A DNA stretch of 7,097 nt, taken from contig CABUVF010000111.1 of assembly GCA_902494945.1 (NCBI GenBank), positions 1 to 7,097 on the forward strand, in the 5' to 3' direction. This document shows positions 1-6,139 of this stretch, one piece after another; position 1 is the stretch's first letter, and each line of letters begins with the position of its first letter. A model generated the notes under the pieces. It saw nothing but the letters and a program-made list of their open reading frames with translations, did not search any database and was not told the origin of the DNA. This DNA comes from an uncultured Collinsella sp. (GTDB lineage: Bacteria > Actinomycetota > Coriobacteriia > Coriobacteriales > Coriobacteriaceae). Position numbers and translations under genes: made by a program.

Positions 1-350
1 TAAGCCGGGTTCTGTCGTGAACGGTCATTTATCTTGTCTGCACGTTACCATGCAGCTCCACGCACGCTACCCGAACGCGGACCGGGCCGGCCCATAGCGT
101 TCCTATTCGCGCTTGCTCCGGATGGGGCTTGCCAAGCCGCCGTGTTGCCACGACGCTGGTGGTCTCTTACACCACCGTTTCAGCTTTTCCCTTTACGCCT
201 TGCGGCGCAGGTGGGAGTCTTCTTTTCTGCGGCGCTTTCCGTCGGATCACTCCGCCCGGCCGTTAGCCGGCATCCCGCCCTCTGGAGCCCGGACTTTCCT
301 CACGCGTACTGCAAGCAGCACATCGCGCGACCGTCTGGCCCACTCAGCAG
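1..350 (-). ncRNA. rnpB: RNase P RNA, class A (3' end cut by window edge)
   Basis: This is the catalytic RNA of ribonuclease P, which removes the 5' leader from precursor tRNAs together with the small RnpA protein. On the minus strand the universally conserved 5' core GAGGAAAGTCCGGGCTCC lies at 301-284. The central GGTGGTGTAAGAGACCACC hairpin, typical of high-GC class A RNAs, follows in the 180-155 region. The conserved ACAGAACCCGGCTTA box, close to the 3' end, is at 15-1. The layout is class A (ancestral), not the Bacillus class B. The strand that should pair with the 5' terminal helix (P1, about 350-335) would lie just left of position 1, so only roughly 20-40 nt seem to be missing. The 5' end is placed at about 350 from the extended -10 element at 362-357. 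Short open frames across this stretch are chance products of the RNA gene. Identity is near certain; the exact ends are inferred. Confidence 0.97.
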
Positions 351-356
351 TGCAAG

Positions 357-365
357 AGTGTAGCA
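357..365 (-). promoter_or_regulatory. Extended -10 promoter of rnpB
   Basis: On the minus strand TGCTACACT occupies 365-357: a TG-n extension followed by a TACACT -10 hexamer. Initiation about 7 nt downstream gives a start near 350, which fits the expected 5' end of the RNase P RNA. A -35 match is weak (TTGCCT at 15 bp spacing), as is common for extended -10 promoters. Seen by eye only. Confidence 0.6.
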
Positions 366-431
366 CACCGTTACCGCAGGCAATGGCACAACGCAAACGC
401 TCGACACGATAAACCAAGAACCGCCATGCGC

Positions 432-547
432 TACAATGGTCCTGTCGATGGGCAACGTCGTCAGTCGAGACGCGACCGCGCTCCGCACCCCTCCGTCTAC
501 TCGGTGTGTTCCCGCCTCCTCCCCGAGGCGGGATGTCGGCTTTTTTC
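432..547 (+). other. Unassigned hairpin plus T-tract; possible small RNA terminator
   Basis: In the rnpB-rpsA spacer the plus strand has a perfect 8-bp stem (CCCGCCTC 511-518, GAGGCGGG 525-532, loop of 6), extendable by a T-A pair. Eight bases later comes a run of six T (541-546). No plus-strand gene ends here: both neighbours are on the minus strand. A TACAAT hexamer at 432-437 could be a -10 box, giving a transcript of about 105 nt, but no good -35 is present. The T-run is further from the stem than in a classical intrinsic terminator. No known RNA family is recognised, so this is a candidate only. Confidence 0.25.
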
Positions 548-610
548 ATGCACCGACAATCCAATAGCCTGTGGACGCCCGGCAGCGTTGCGCATCTCGG
601 CGCCAAATGC

Positions 611-644
611 AAAAAGGGACCCGTCCATTACGGACGGATCCCTT
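611..644 (-). terminator. Intrinsic terminator of rpsA
   Basis: On the minus strand, 25 bases after the rpsA stop, a 13-bp stem forms between AAGGGATCCGTCC (644-632) and GGACGGGTCCCTT (626-614). It contains one U-G wobble and a 5-base GTAAT loop, and it runs directly into a U-tract (615-611). Stem, loop and U-run fit a classical rho-independent terminator. It separates rpsA from the downstream rnpB transcription unit. Confidence 0.9.
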
Positions 645-668
645 AAAACAAGTGATCGTCAAACCGAA

Positions 669-1835
669 TTACTCGGCGTCGGTCTCCTCGTCCTTCTTCT
701 CAGAAGGCAGCGGGGTAACCTCGATCTCGACGCCCAGAGTCTCAGCAGCAGACTTCATGGACAGGGAGATACGACGACGGTCGAGGTCGATCTCCATGAC
801 CTTGACCTGAACCTTGTCGCCCACGTGGGTGACCTGAGAAGGCTGGTCGACGTGCTTGTTGGCCATCTCGGAGATGTGCACCAGGCCCTCGATGCCCTCG
901 CCCAGGTCGACGAAAGCGCCGAACGGGACAAGCTTGGTCACAGTGCCCTCGACGATAGCGCCGACGGGGTACTTCTTGACCAGTGCGCGCCACGGATCCT
1001 CGGTGGTCTGCTTGAGACCCAGGGAGATGCGCTCGCGGTTGAGGTCGACGTCGAGAACCTCGACCTCGACCTCCTGGCCGACCTTGACAACCTCGGAAGG
1101 ATGGTTGACGTGGTTCCAGGAGAGCTCGGAGATGTGGATGAGGCCGTCGATACCGCCGAGGTCGACGAAGGCGCCGAAGTCGACGATGGAGGAAACGGTG
1201 CCCTGGAGACGCATGCCAGACTTGAGCTTGGACAGGATCTCGGAGCGCTCGGCCTTACGGGACTCCTCGAGCACGACGCGACGGGAAAGGACAACGTTGT
1301 TGCGGTTGCGGTCCATCTCGATGACGCGGGCCTCGATGCGGGTGCCCATGTAGGAGGTGAGGTCCTTGACGCGACGGAGGTCGACGAGGGAAGCGGGCAG
1401 GAAGCCGCGCAGGCCGATGTCGAGGATCAGGCCGCCCTTGACAACCTCGATAACCTCGCCCTCGACGTTCTCGCCGGAGTTGAACTTCTCCTCGATGCGG
1501 TTCCAAGCACGCTCGTACTCGGCACGCTTCTTGGACAGGACCAGACGACCGTCCTTGTCCTCCTTCTGGAGAACCAGAGCCTCGATGGGATCACCGAGTG
1601 CAACGATGTCTGCAGGGTTAGCGTCCTTGCGGATGGACAGCTCGCGGACCGGGATAACGCCCTCGGACTTGAATCCGATGTCAACGAGCACCTCGTCATG
1701 CTCGATCTTAACGACAGTGCCGTTAACGAGATCGCCCTCATCAAAGTCGGTAATCGTACCGTCGATGAGGTTGTTCATCTCCTCCTCGTTGACATCGTCA
1801 AGAGAGAAAATGGACGAGTTCTGAATCTCACTCAA
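669..1835 (-). CDS. rpsA: 30S ribosomal protein S1 (four S1 domains)
   Basis: Ribosomal protein S1 binds single-stranded mRNA on the 30S subunit and helps load and unfold leaders during initiation. The 388-residue product has four S1 (OB-fold) repeats at about residues 35-105, 120-190, 207-275 and 292-362. Each carries the G-x-V and F/G-L-V/I-x-D-x-G pattern; VDFGAFVDLGGIDGLIHISE in the third is diagnostic. The acidic N-terminus and charged C-terminal tail lie outside the repeats. Four repeats match the short actinobacterial/firmicute form, not the six-repeat E. coli protein. The start is TTG at 1835-1833, chosen because AAAGGGG at 1849-1843 sits 7 bases upstream. The next ATG would remove 19 residues and lacks such a site. 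It appears monocistronic, with its own leader of about 120 nt and a strong terminator. Identity is near certain. Confidence 0.97.
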   Translation of the reverse strand: MSEIQNSSIFSLDDVNEEEMNNLIDGTITDFDEGDLVNGTVVKIEHDEVLVDIGFKSEGVIPVRELSIRKDANPADIVALGDPIEALVLQKEDKDGRLVLSKKRAEYERAWNRIEEKFNSGENVEGEVIEVVKGGLILDIGLRGFLPASLVDLRRVKDLTSYMGTRIEARVIEMDRNRNNVVLSRRVVLEESRKAERSEILSKLKSGMRLQGTVSSIVDFGAFVDLGGIDGLIHISELSWNHVNHPSEVVKVGQEVEVEVLDVDLNRERISLGLKQTTEDPWRALVKKYPVGAIVEGTVTKLVPFGAFVDLGEGIEGLVHISEMANKHVDQPSQVTHVGDKVQVKVMEIDLDRRRISLSMKSAAETLGVEIEVTPLPSEKKDEETDAE

Positions 1836-1842
1836 AGGTGGA

Positions 1843-1849
1843 CCCCTTT
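1843..1849 (-). promoter_or_regulatory. Ribosome binding site deciding the TTG start of rpsA
   Basis: AAAGGGG on the minus strand is followed by a 7-base spacer (TCCACCT) and TTG-AGT-GAG. This placement is what supports a TTG rather than a downstream ATG start. Confidence 0.7.
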
Positions 1850-2136
1850 CGAACTACGGGGCCCCGATTGCTAGGACCTACAGAAGGGTGCGACAAGCAC
1901 ACAACGTTTAGGAACACTCGGGAGCCGACAGATACTAATGTGACGCTTATGCAATCACGTTCGTATAGGTTACGGGGAAATGAGTTCGATTTCAAGCGTG
2001 AACTGCGATTTTTTACTCGTGTGGAGACTTTTTCGTAATCTTATGAACACACGTCTCCGCAACTTGACGATAACCAGCCAGGCATTCGGCTTTGGGGTAA
2101 AGTATCCGGAGCCAACGATTCTAGATCGATTTTTCG
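1850..2136. promoter_or_regulatory. Divergent regulatory region between rpsA and the HAD gene
   Basis: This gene-free stretch of nearly 300 bases is visibly more AT-rich than its surroundings and must hold promoters for both divergent genes. For rpsA (minus), the best candidate is TTGAAA (1995-1990), 17-bp spacer, TAACCT (1972-1967). An alternative is TCGAAC with TATACG at 16 bp in the same stretch. Either gives an rpsA leader of about 120 nt, which contains a GGGGCCCC palindrome near 1859-1866. For the HAD gene (plus), only weak hexamers are visible, such as TTTACT (2012-2017), 18 bp, TAATCT (2036-2041). A plus-strand reading frame is open from 1980, but it shows no domain and is not proposed as coding. 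All promoter calls are by eye. Confidence 0.45.
1967..1995 (-). promoter_or_regulatory. Candidate sigma-70-type promoter of rpsA
   Basis: TTGAAA at 1995-1990 and TAACCT at 1972-1967 are separated by exactly 17 bp on the minus strand. The -35 is a good match (4 of 6 to TTGACA). The -10 keeps the key T-A and final T but is otherwise weak. A neighbouring TATACG (1967-1962) could serve instead. Confidence 0.4.
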
Positions 2137-2143
2137 AGAAAGG
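2137..2143 (+). promoter_or_regulatory. Ribosome binding site deciding the GTG start of the HAD gene
   Basis: AGAAAGG lies 7 bases before GTG at 2151. It fixes the start immediately ahead of the first beta-strand of the HAD fold and argues against the longer open frame that begins at 1980. Confidence 0.65.
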
Positions 2144-2150
2144 TGCCCGC

Positions 2151-2909
2151 GTGCTCAAAGCAGTCGTTTTCGATATGGACGAAACGCTTCTTAGCATCAA
2201 CCTCAACGCGTTCATCCTTCGCTATTTTAAGGATGTCTCTTCGATGCTCGCGGATATCGGGCGCCGCAGCCGCGGTGGCACGATGGCACGCCTCGGCACC
2301 ATCCTGGTCGACCTCAACGCCAATCGCCGCAGCGGCACGGACAACCGCACCAATCTTGAGTTTTACCAGACCGAGGTCGAGCGCAGGTGTGGCATATGCC
2401 TCTCCGACCCCCTCATCTACGAGGCGTTTACCTACTACGACCGTGAGATTCTTCCGTACAAGAATGACGACGTCATCAACGCCCATGCCATGCCGGGCGC
2501 ACACGCCGCACTCCAGGCCGTACAGGACGCAGGGCTGCGCTGTGCGCTCTTCACCAACCCCAGCTTTCCCCAGGGGGCTATTGAGTGCCGTATGGGCTGG
2601 GGCGACCTGGCCGACGCCCCCTTTGAGCTCGTGACGCACATGGGAAATGCCACCCGCTGCAAGCCCGATGCCACCTATTACCTCGAGCAGCTGCAGGCAA
2701 TGGGGCTCGAGCCGCACGAGGTCCTTATGGTAGGCAACGACCCCAAGCGCGACTTCCCCAGTCCCGCCTGCGGTATCCAAACTGCCTATGTTGGCCAGGG
2801 AAAGCCGGGACTCGCCACCTGGCGCGGAACCATGGAAGACTTCGCCCGCGACTTTAACGCCGTAGTCGAAGCCTTCTACGAGCACCAAGTAGCCGACGAA
2901 CTAAGCTAG
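2151..2909 (+). CDS. HAD-family phosphatase/hydrolase
   Basis: This is a haloacid dehalogenase superfamily hydrolase, most likely a Mg-dependent phosphatase acting on a small phosphorylated metabolite in the cytoplasm. With the GTG start it has 252 residues, and all four HAD motifs are visible. Motif I is FDMDETL (nucleophile Asp8, general acid/base Asp10). Motif II is the ALFTNPS strand (Thr135). Motif III is the CKPD lysine (Lys171). Motif IV is VGNDPKRDF (Asp197 and Asp201 as metal ligands). About 120 residues between motifs I and II form a helical C1-type cap, which would set substrate choice. The spacing of motifs III and IV and the following IQTAYVG strand resemble phosphoglycolate-phosphatase-like enzymes. 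It stands alone on the plus strand, divergent from rpsA and convergent with the DeoR gene, so context does not reveal its substrate. Superfamily is sure; specific function is unknown. Confidence 0.88.
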   Translation: MLKAVVFDMDETLLSINLNAFILRYFKDVSSMLADIGRRSRGGTMARLGTILVDLNANRRSGTDNRTNLEFYQTEVERRCGICLSDPLIYEAFTYYDREILPYKNDDVINAHAMPGAHAALQAVQDAGLRCALFTNPSFPQGAIECRMGWGDLADAPFELVTHMGNATRCKPDATYYLEQLQAMGLEPHEVLMVGNDPKRDFPSPACGIQTAYVGQGKPGLATWRGTMEDFARDFNAVVEAFYEHQVADELS

Positions 2910-2924
2910 TCCCCAAATCAGGAA

Positions 2925-2991
2925 TGGGGCGCACGTTTGCCTCACGCTTCGTTACGTGGGCAACGGCTTGAGGGCAAGATGCGATGCCCCA
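2925..2991. repeat. Long imperfect palindrome between convergent genes
   Basis: Nested complementary arms cover most of the 87-base gap between the HAD stop and the DeoR stop. TGGGGC (2925-2930) pairs with GCCCCA (2986-2991). GCA (2931-2933) pairs with TGC (2980-2982). TTGCCTCACGC (2937-2947) pairs imperfectly with GCTTGAGGGCAA (2966-2977), leaving an 18-base loop. There is no T-run on either side, so it is not a standard intrinsic terminator. It could slow convergent transcription or be one copy of a dispersed palindromic element. Confidence 0.45.
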
Positions 2992-2996
2992 GTGTC

Positions 2997-3733
2997 CTAG
3001 GCCGTGATCATTTTGACGCGTTCGCCGATTTTGGCGTCGCGCTTGTCGGAAATAACAGTAAAGCCCTCCAGGTCGCACACCTTTACATTTGAAAACACGT
3101 GGAACTTGGAGCTATCGGCGAGCACGTAACTCGCCTGGGAATTCTGCATCACGATACGTTTTTTGATAGCCTCGGGATAACCTGGCGTCATGATGCCGCG
3201 GTCCTCGTCCACCGCGTTGACACCTATAAACGCCCGGTCAAAGTACAGCTCGCGCAGCGCGCTCTCAACCATAGGACCGGTGAGCGAGCAGGTAACGGGG
3301 TTGAAGTCGCCGCCAATTACCACCACCTTAGCAGCAAGCTCGCCCGTAAACCAACATGCATAGCCGTTGGTGGTGTAGATAGTCACCGGCTTGTCGACGA
3401 GCAGGCTCAGGAGCGCCATCGCGGTGGTACCGGAGTCGACATAGACCGTCTCACCGTCCTCGACCTCCGCCGCCGCACAACGCGCGATCAGGTCCTTCTC
3501 GCTGCTCCGCTGCGCACCCTTCTCAAAAACGCTCGCCTCGTGAGCCGCGGAATGCAACTTAACCGCGCCGCCGGTCAGATACTCGATGCTCCCCCGCTTC
3601 TCAAGTTCTTTGAGGTCACGGCGAAGCGTAGACATCGACACATCGGGCATAAAGGCCGCGAGCTCGTCGATCTTGAGCAGATCGACCTCCTTAAGCTTAT
3701 TGAGAATCAGTTCATGCGCTCATACGGAATCAT
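2997..3733 (-). pseudogene. DeoR-family sugar regulator with a frameshift in the HTH domain
   Basis: DeoR-family repressors bind operators through an N-terminal winged helix and sense a sugar phosphate through a C-terminal isomerase-like domain. The sensor domain is intact: VDSGTTAM (phosphate-binding loop), VIGGDFNP and ADSSKFHVF are all present. The continuous frame begins only at ATG 3650 with MPDVSMSTLRRDL, which is the recognition helix, and has no ribosome binding site. Upstream, ATG at 3733 encodes MIPYERMN and then hits TGA (3709-3707). The +1-shifted frame from about 3708 reads LILNKLKEVDLLKIDELAAF, a perfect family N-terminus that continues into the ORF. One missing base at about 3707-3712 (AACTG for AACNTG) would restore a roughly 245-residue protein, the usual length. 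AAAAGGA lies upstream of ATG 3733. As written, the product lacks helix 1 and most of helix 2. The cause may be a true mutation or a sequencing error. It probably once regulated the adjacent PTS genes. Confidence 0.8.
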
Positions 3734-3778
3734 CGGCGTTCCGTCCTTTTCATCTGTTTTCAAAGTTTACTCCAATCA

Positions 3779-3784
3779 TGTCAA
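3779..3784 (-). promoter_or_regulatory. Candidate -35 element of the DeoR gene
   Basis: A perfect TTGACA lies on the minus strand 46 bases upstream of ATG 3733. No good -10 follows at 16-18 bp (GAAAAC at 17); TAAACT is present but at only about 9 bp. It sits between the PTS terminator and the regulator, so a separate promoter for the regulator is expected here. Confidence 0.3.
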
Positions 3785-3792
3785 TCAAAAGC

Positions 3793-3828
3793 AAAAAAGG
3801 GCCGCTGCGATATAAACAGCGACCCTTT
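3793..3828 (-). terminator. Intrinsic terminator of the isomerase-PTS operon
   Basis: On the minus strand AAAGGGTCGCTG (3828-3817) pairs with CAGCGGCCCTTT (3807-3796) through 12 bp with one U-G wobble. The loop is 9 bases, and the U-tract continues to 3793. It lies 56 bases past the EIIBC stop and upstream of the DeoR gene, so the regulator is not simply a third gene of the operon. Confidence 0.9.
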
Positions 3829-3843
3829 ATTAGATGGAAGTCG

Positions 3844-3885
3844 GTCTTAGCCTTGGACACATGGTGTGGGGCCTCAAAGCAAGAC
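3844..3885 (-). other. Imperfect hairpin in the 3' UTR of the PTS gene
   Basis: The EIIBC stop codon is directly followed by a long imperfect hairpin on the minus strand. GTCTT (3885-3881) pairs with AAGAC (3848-3844), GCTTT (3880-3876) with AAGGC (3854-3850), GG with CC, and ACAC (3867-3864) with GTGT (3860-3857) around a 3-base loop. A single-base bulge and a CCCC bulge interrupt it. It lies just ahead of the real terminator and may protect the mRNA 3' end. Its function is unknown. Confidence 0.4.
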
Positions 3886-5258
3886 TAGGCGAGCTGATCG
3901 TCCTTACCGGTGAAGATGTAGCCGAGCACGCCGACGACAACAGCCGAGATAACCATACCGATCATGGCGAAGGCGAAGTTCATCGGATCGGAGGAGACGA
4001 AGGCCGGGAACGTGGTGACGGAGCCAAAGACAAAGGCAGTGGTGACAACCTTGAAAACGCCGAGGAACGCGCCACCGCAGGCACCGCCGATAATCTGAGC
4101 CAGGAAGAGCTTCTTATTCTTGAGGAGCATGCCAAAGAGCGTGGGCTCGATGATGGCAGAGAGGCAGATGGTCACGGCGCCGGTCATAGCAAAGCTCTTG
4201 AGCTTCTGGTCGCGGGCCTTGAGGAAGACGCCGAGGGCGCAGCCGATAACGGCAAAGTTGCAGGCAAAGGTGGCCGGGCAAATGTAGTCGAAGCCGTTGG
4301 AAGCGATGTTGTTGATCATGATAGGGTTGACGGCCCAGTGAATACCCATCGAGACGAGCACGGACCAGCCGCCGCCCACCAGGATGCCAGCAAGTACGTT
4401 GGAGCGGGCGATGAGCCAGTTGACCACGAAGGCAATGCCCTCGCCGGCATAGACGCCCAAGGGACCAATCACGAGCATAGTGGCGGGAACCATGATGATC
4501 AGCGAGACCGCGGGGAGCACGACGAGCCTGAGAGTCTCGGGCACATGCTCATCCAGGAACTTATAGAGGAACGAGTAAACCCAGATGGCGATGATGGCCG
4601 GGATAACGGTGGAGTTGTAGCTCATGAGCACCACGGGGATGCCGAAGAACTCGCTCATGGCGCCGTTGCCCGCATCGCCCATCAAGCCGATAAAATCGGG
4701 ATAGAGCAAACAGGCGCAGATCAGAGCCGACAGGTACGGGCTCGCACCGAAGCGTTTGCCCGAGGAGAAGCCTAGAAGCACCGGCAGGAAGTAGAACACG
4801 CTCATCGAGAGGGTGTAGAGGATGGTGTAGGTACCCGTGCCCTCGGTGATAAGGCCAAGCTGAACCGCAAGGATTAGCAGGCCACGGAGGATACCGGAGC
4901 CGGCCATGGCGGGCAGCAGCGGAGCAAAGACGCCCGAGATAGCAGAGAAGATCCTGGAGACGATACCCTCATCGGAGGAGGTGCTCGTGGAGACCTCGGC
5001 GCCCGAGCCCTTGACGAGCGGCTCGAACTTCTCATAGAGCTTGGGCACCTCGGTGCCGATCAGCACTTGATACTGGCCGGCCGAGTTGACGGTGTTGACC
5101 ACGCCGTCGACCTCCTTGACGGCCGCGTCGTCACACTTGGAATCGTCGCGTAGGTTCAGGCGAAGACGAGTGGCGCAGTGCGTCATGCCCGAGATGTTCT
5201 CGGGGCCGCCCACGGCGGCAAGAATGCCCTTGGCAGTAGCTTCCCAATCGCGTTTCAT
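3885..5258 (-). CDS. PTS sugar transporter, EIIBC (glucose/beta-glucoside superfamily)
   Basis: This membrane permease imports a sugar and phosphorylates it using phosphate relayed from HPr through EIIA. The 457-residue protein has an EIIB domain at about residues 1-85, with phospho-accepting Cys28 in the MTHCATRLRL motif. A Ser/Thr-rich linker spans about 86-98. The EIIC domain (about 100-450) has around ten hydrophobic segments and the signature motifs GIHWAVNPI (305-313) and IIEPTLFGMLLKNKK (369-383). This is the BglP/ScrA/TreB family. There is no EIIA domain, so length fits the 450-480 residue BC-only form and a separate EIIA must act in trans. Its ATG overlaps the upstream isomerase stop in an ATGA, which suggests translational coupling. 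A terminator follows. A specific sugar cannot be assigned; beta-glucosides, sucrose, trehalose or an amino sugar are all possible. Confidence 0.93.
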   Translation of the reverse strand: MKRDWEATAKGILAAVGGPENISGMTHCATRLRLNLRDDSKCDDAAVKEVDGVVNTVNSAGQYQVLIGTEVPKLYEKFEPLVKGSGAEVSTSTSSDEGIVSRIFSAISGVFAPLLPAMAGSGILRGLLILAVQLGLITEGTGTYTILYTLSMSVFYFLPVLLGFSSGKRFGASPYLSALICACLLYPDFIGLMGDAGNGAMSEFFGIPVVLMSYNSTVIPAIIAIWVYSFLYKFLDEHVPETLRLVVLPAVSLIIMVPATMLVIGPLGVYAGEGIAFVVNWLIARSNVLAGILVGGGWSVLVSMGIHWAVNPIMINNIASNGFDYICPATFACNFAVIGCALGVFLKARDQKLKSFAMTGAVTICLSAIIEPTLFGMLLKNKKLFLAQIIGGACGGAFLGVFKVVTTAFVFGSVTTFPAFVSSDPMNFAFAMIGMVISAVVVGVLGYIFTGKDDQLA

Positions 5259-6139
5259 ATAATGATTACCCCCATCGTGCAGAAGAGCTCGCGCACGAGC
5301 GCGGCCGCTGCAAGCGCATCGTTTGCATCGATCACGGACTGAATCTTTTCCTGGCCCACGCTTTCCAGGGCGTCATTCATAAGCTTCATCATAACGAGGT
5401 TATGAGCGCACTCCCCTTCCGCATCCTCGATAATCGGGAACGTATCGAAGTAGACGGCGCGGTCAAAGGCGTACTTCTTGAGATAGAAGAGCATTTCGAG
5501 CATCTTGACAGGCGTAGCCATGCCAATCATGAGTCCGTCGTCCATCACGCCGTAACCATCGTTGAGGTGAATGCCGTAGAGCTTGCCGGCACGGCCGAAG
5601 ATATCGGTAGCCATCGCGGGGTTCTCGTGCTTCATGAGCATGTGACAGTAATCGAGCGTGACACCCAGATTCTCGCGGTCCGCCGCGTTGAGGATCATGC
5701 CGGTGAGGCCCATCGTATCGATATAGGCGTAGCTGCGCTCCTCATAGGGCTTGTACTCGATGAAGATATGCAGGTCGGGCGCATAGTCGCAGACCGCCTG
5801 GAACGCCTTAACGAGGTTGTCAAACACGTGGGTGTAGTCGATCTGGAAGCTGTAGTCGAAGCCATCGTGGCCGAGCCAGATCGTCACGGTATCGCCGCCG
5901 CAGGTGCGACAGTAATCGCAGGCCTCATAGCAGAGCTTAAGCGCCTCTCCAGCGAGCGCGGGATCCTGGTTGCCCAGGTCCCCATTGATAAAATCGCTGC
6001 GAAAGCGAAGAGCCGTGCCGTTGAGCTTAAGGTCGTGTGCGTCGAGCTTGGCCTTCATCTCCTCGGCGGGGATGCCCACCACGTGCTCAGGGTAATTAAG
6101 GTCCACATGGGTGAGGCCGACAAGGGCCACATCCACCAT
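5255..6139 (-). CDS. TIM-barrel sugar isomerase/epimerase, 5' end cut at a breakpoint
   Basis: This belongs to the xylose-isomerase-like TIM-barrel superfamily (sugar phosphate isomerase/epimerase). Its members use a divalent metal to interconvert keto and aldo sugars or epimers. Likely metal ligands, counting from ATG 6139, are Glu128 (IEYKP), Asp163 (TLDYCH), His191 (GIHLND) and Asp232 (YFDTFP). A fourth ligand Asp rather than Glu is closer to L-rhamnose-isomerase-type members than to tagatose epimerases. Homologous-looking sequence begins at about residue 8 (GLTHVDLNYPEH), which in this fold normally follows a first strand and helix of some 30-40 residues. Those are missing, ATG 6139 has no ribosome binding site, and bases from about 6116 upward read as a WecA-type gene on the other strand. 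The gene is therefore 5'-truncated. Its stop overlaps the EIIBC start. It presumably acts on the sugar delivered by that transporter. Confidence 0.82.
   Translation of the reverse strand: MVDVALVGLTHVDLNYPEHVVGIPAEEMKAKLDAHDLKLNGTALRFRSDFINGDLGNQDPALAGEALKLCYEACDYCRTCGGDTVTIWLGHDGFDYSFQIDYTHVFDNLVKAFQAVCDYAPDLHIFIEYKPYEERSYAYIDTMGLTGMILNAADRENLGVTLDYCHMLMKHENPAMATDIFGRAGKLYGIHLNDGYGVMDDGLMIGMATPVKMLEMLFYLKKYAFDRAVYFDTFPIIEDAEGECAHNLVMMKLMNDALESVGQEKIQSVIDANDALAAAALVRELFCTMGVIII

Noticed and set aside
247..612. 121-codon minus-strand frame overlapping the rnpB 5' end
   Set aside because: It runs into the RNase P RNA core, has no ribosome binding site and crosses the rnpB promoter.
426..1874. 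482-codon plus-strand open frame opposite rpsA
   Set aside because: It is the antisense of S1: repetitive Asp/Leu/Val-rich sequence mirroring the GC-biased codons of the four repeats, with no ribosome binding site or domain. A shadow frame.
1980..2150. 57-residue N-terminal extension of the HAD protein
   Set aside because: The frame is open and has GGGG before ATG 1980. However, the extension adds nothing recognisable, lies in AT-rich promoter DNA, and the GTG at 2151 has a better-spaced site right before the HAD fold.
2121..2888. 255-codon minus-strand frame opposite the HAD gene
   Set aside because: No motif or start signal; the plus frame carries all four HAD motifs.
3834..4775. 313-codon plus-strand frame opposite the PTS gene
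   Set aside because: Extremely Asp/Glu/Gly/His-rich complement of a membrane protein, as expected of an antisense frame; the EIIBC reading has clear motifs.
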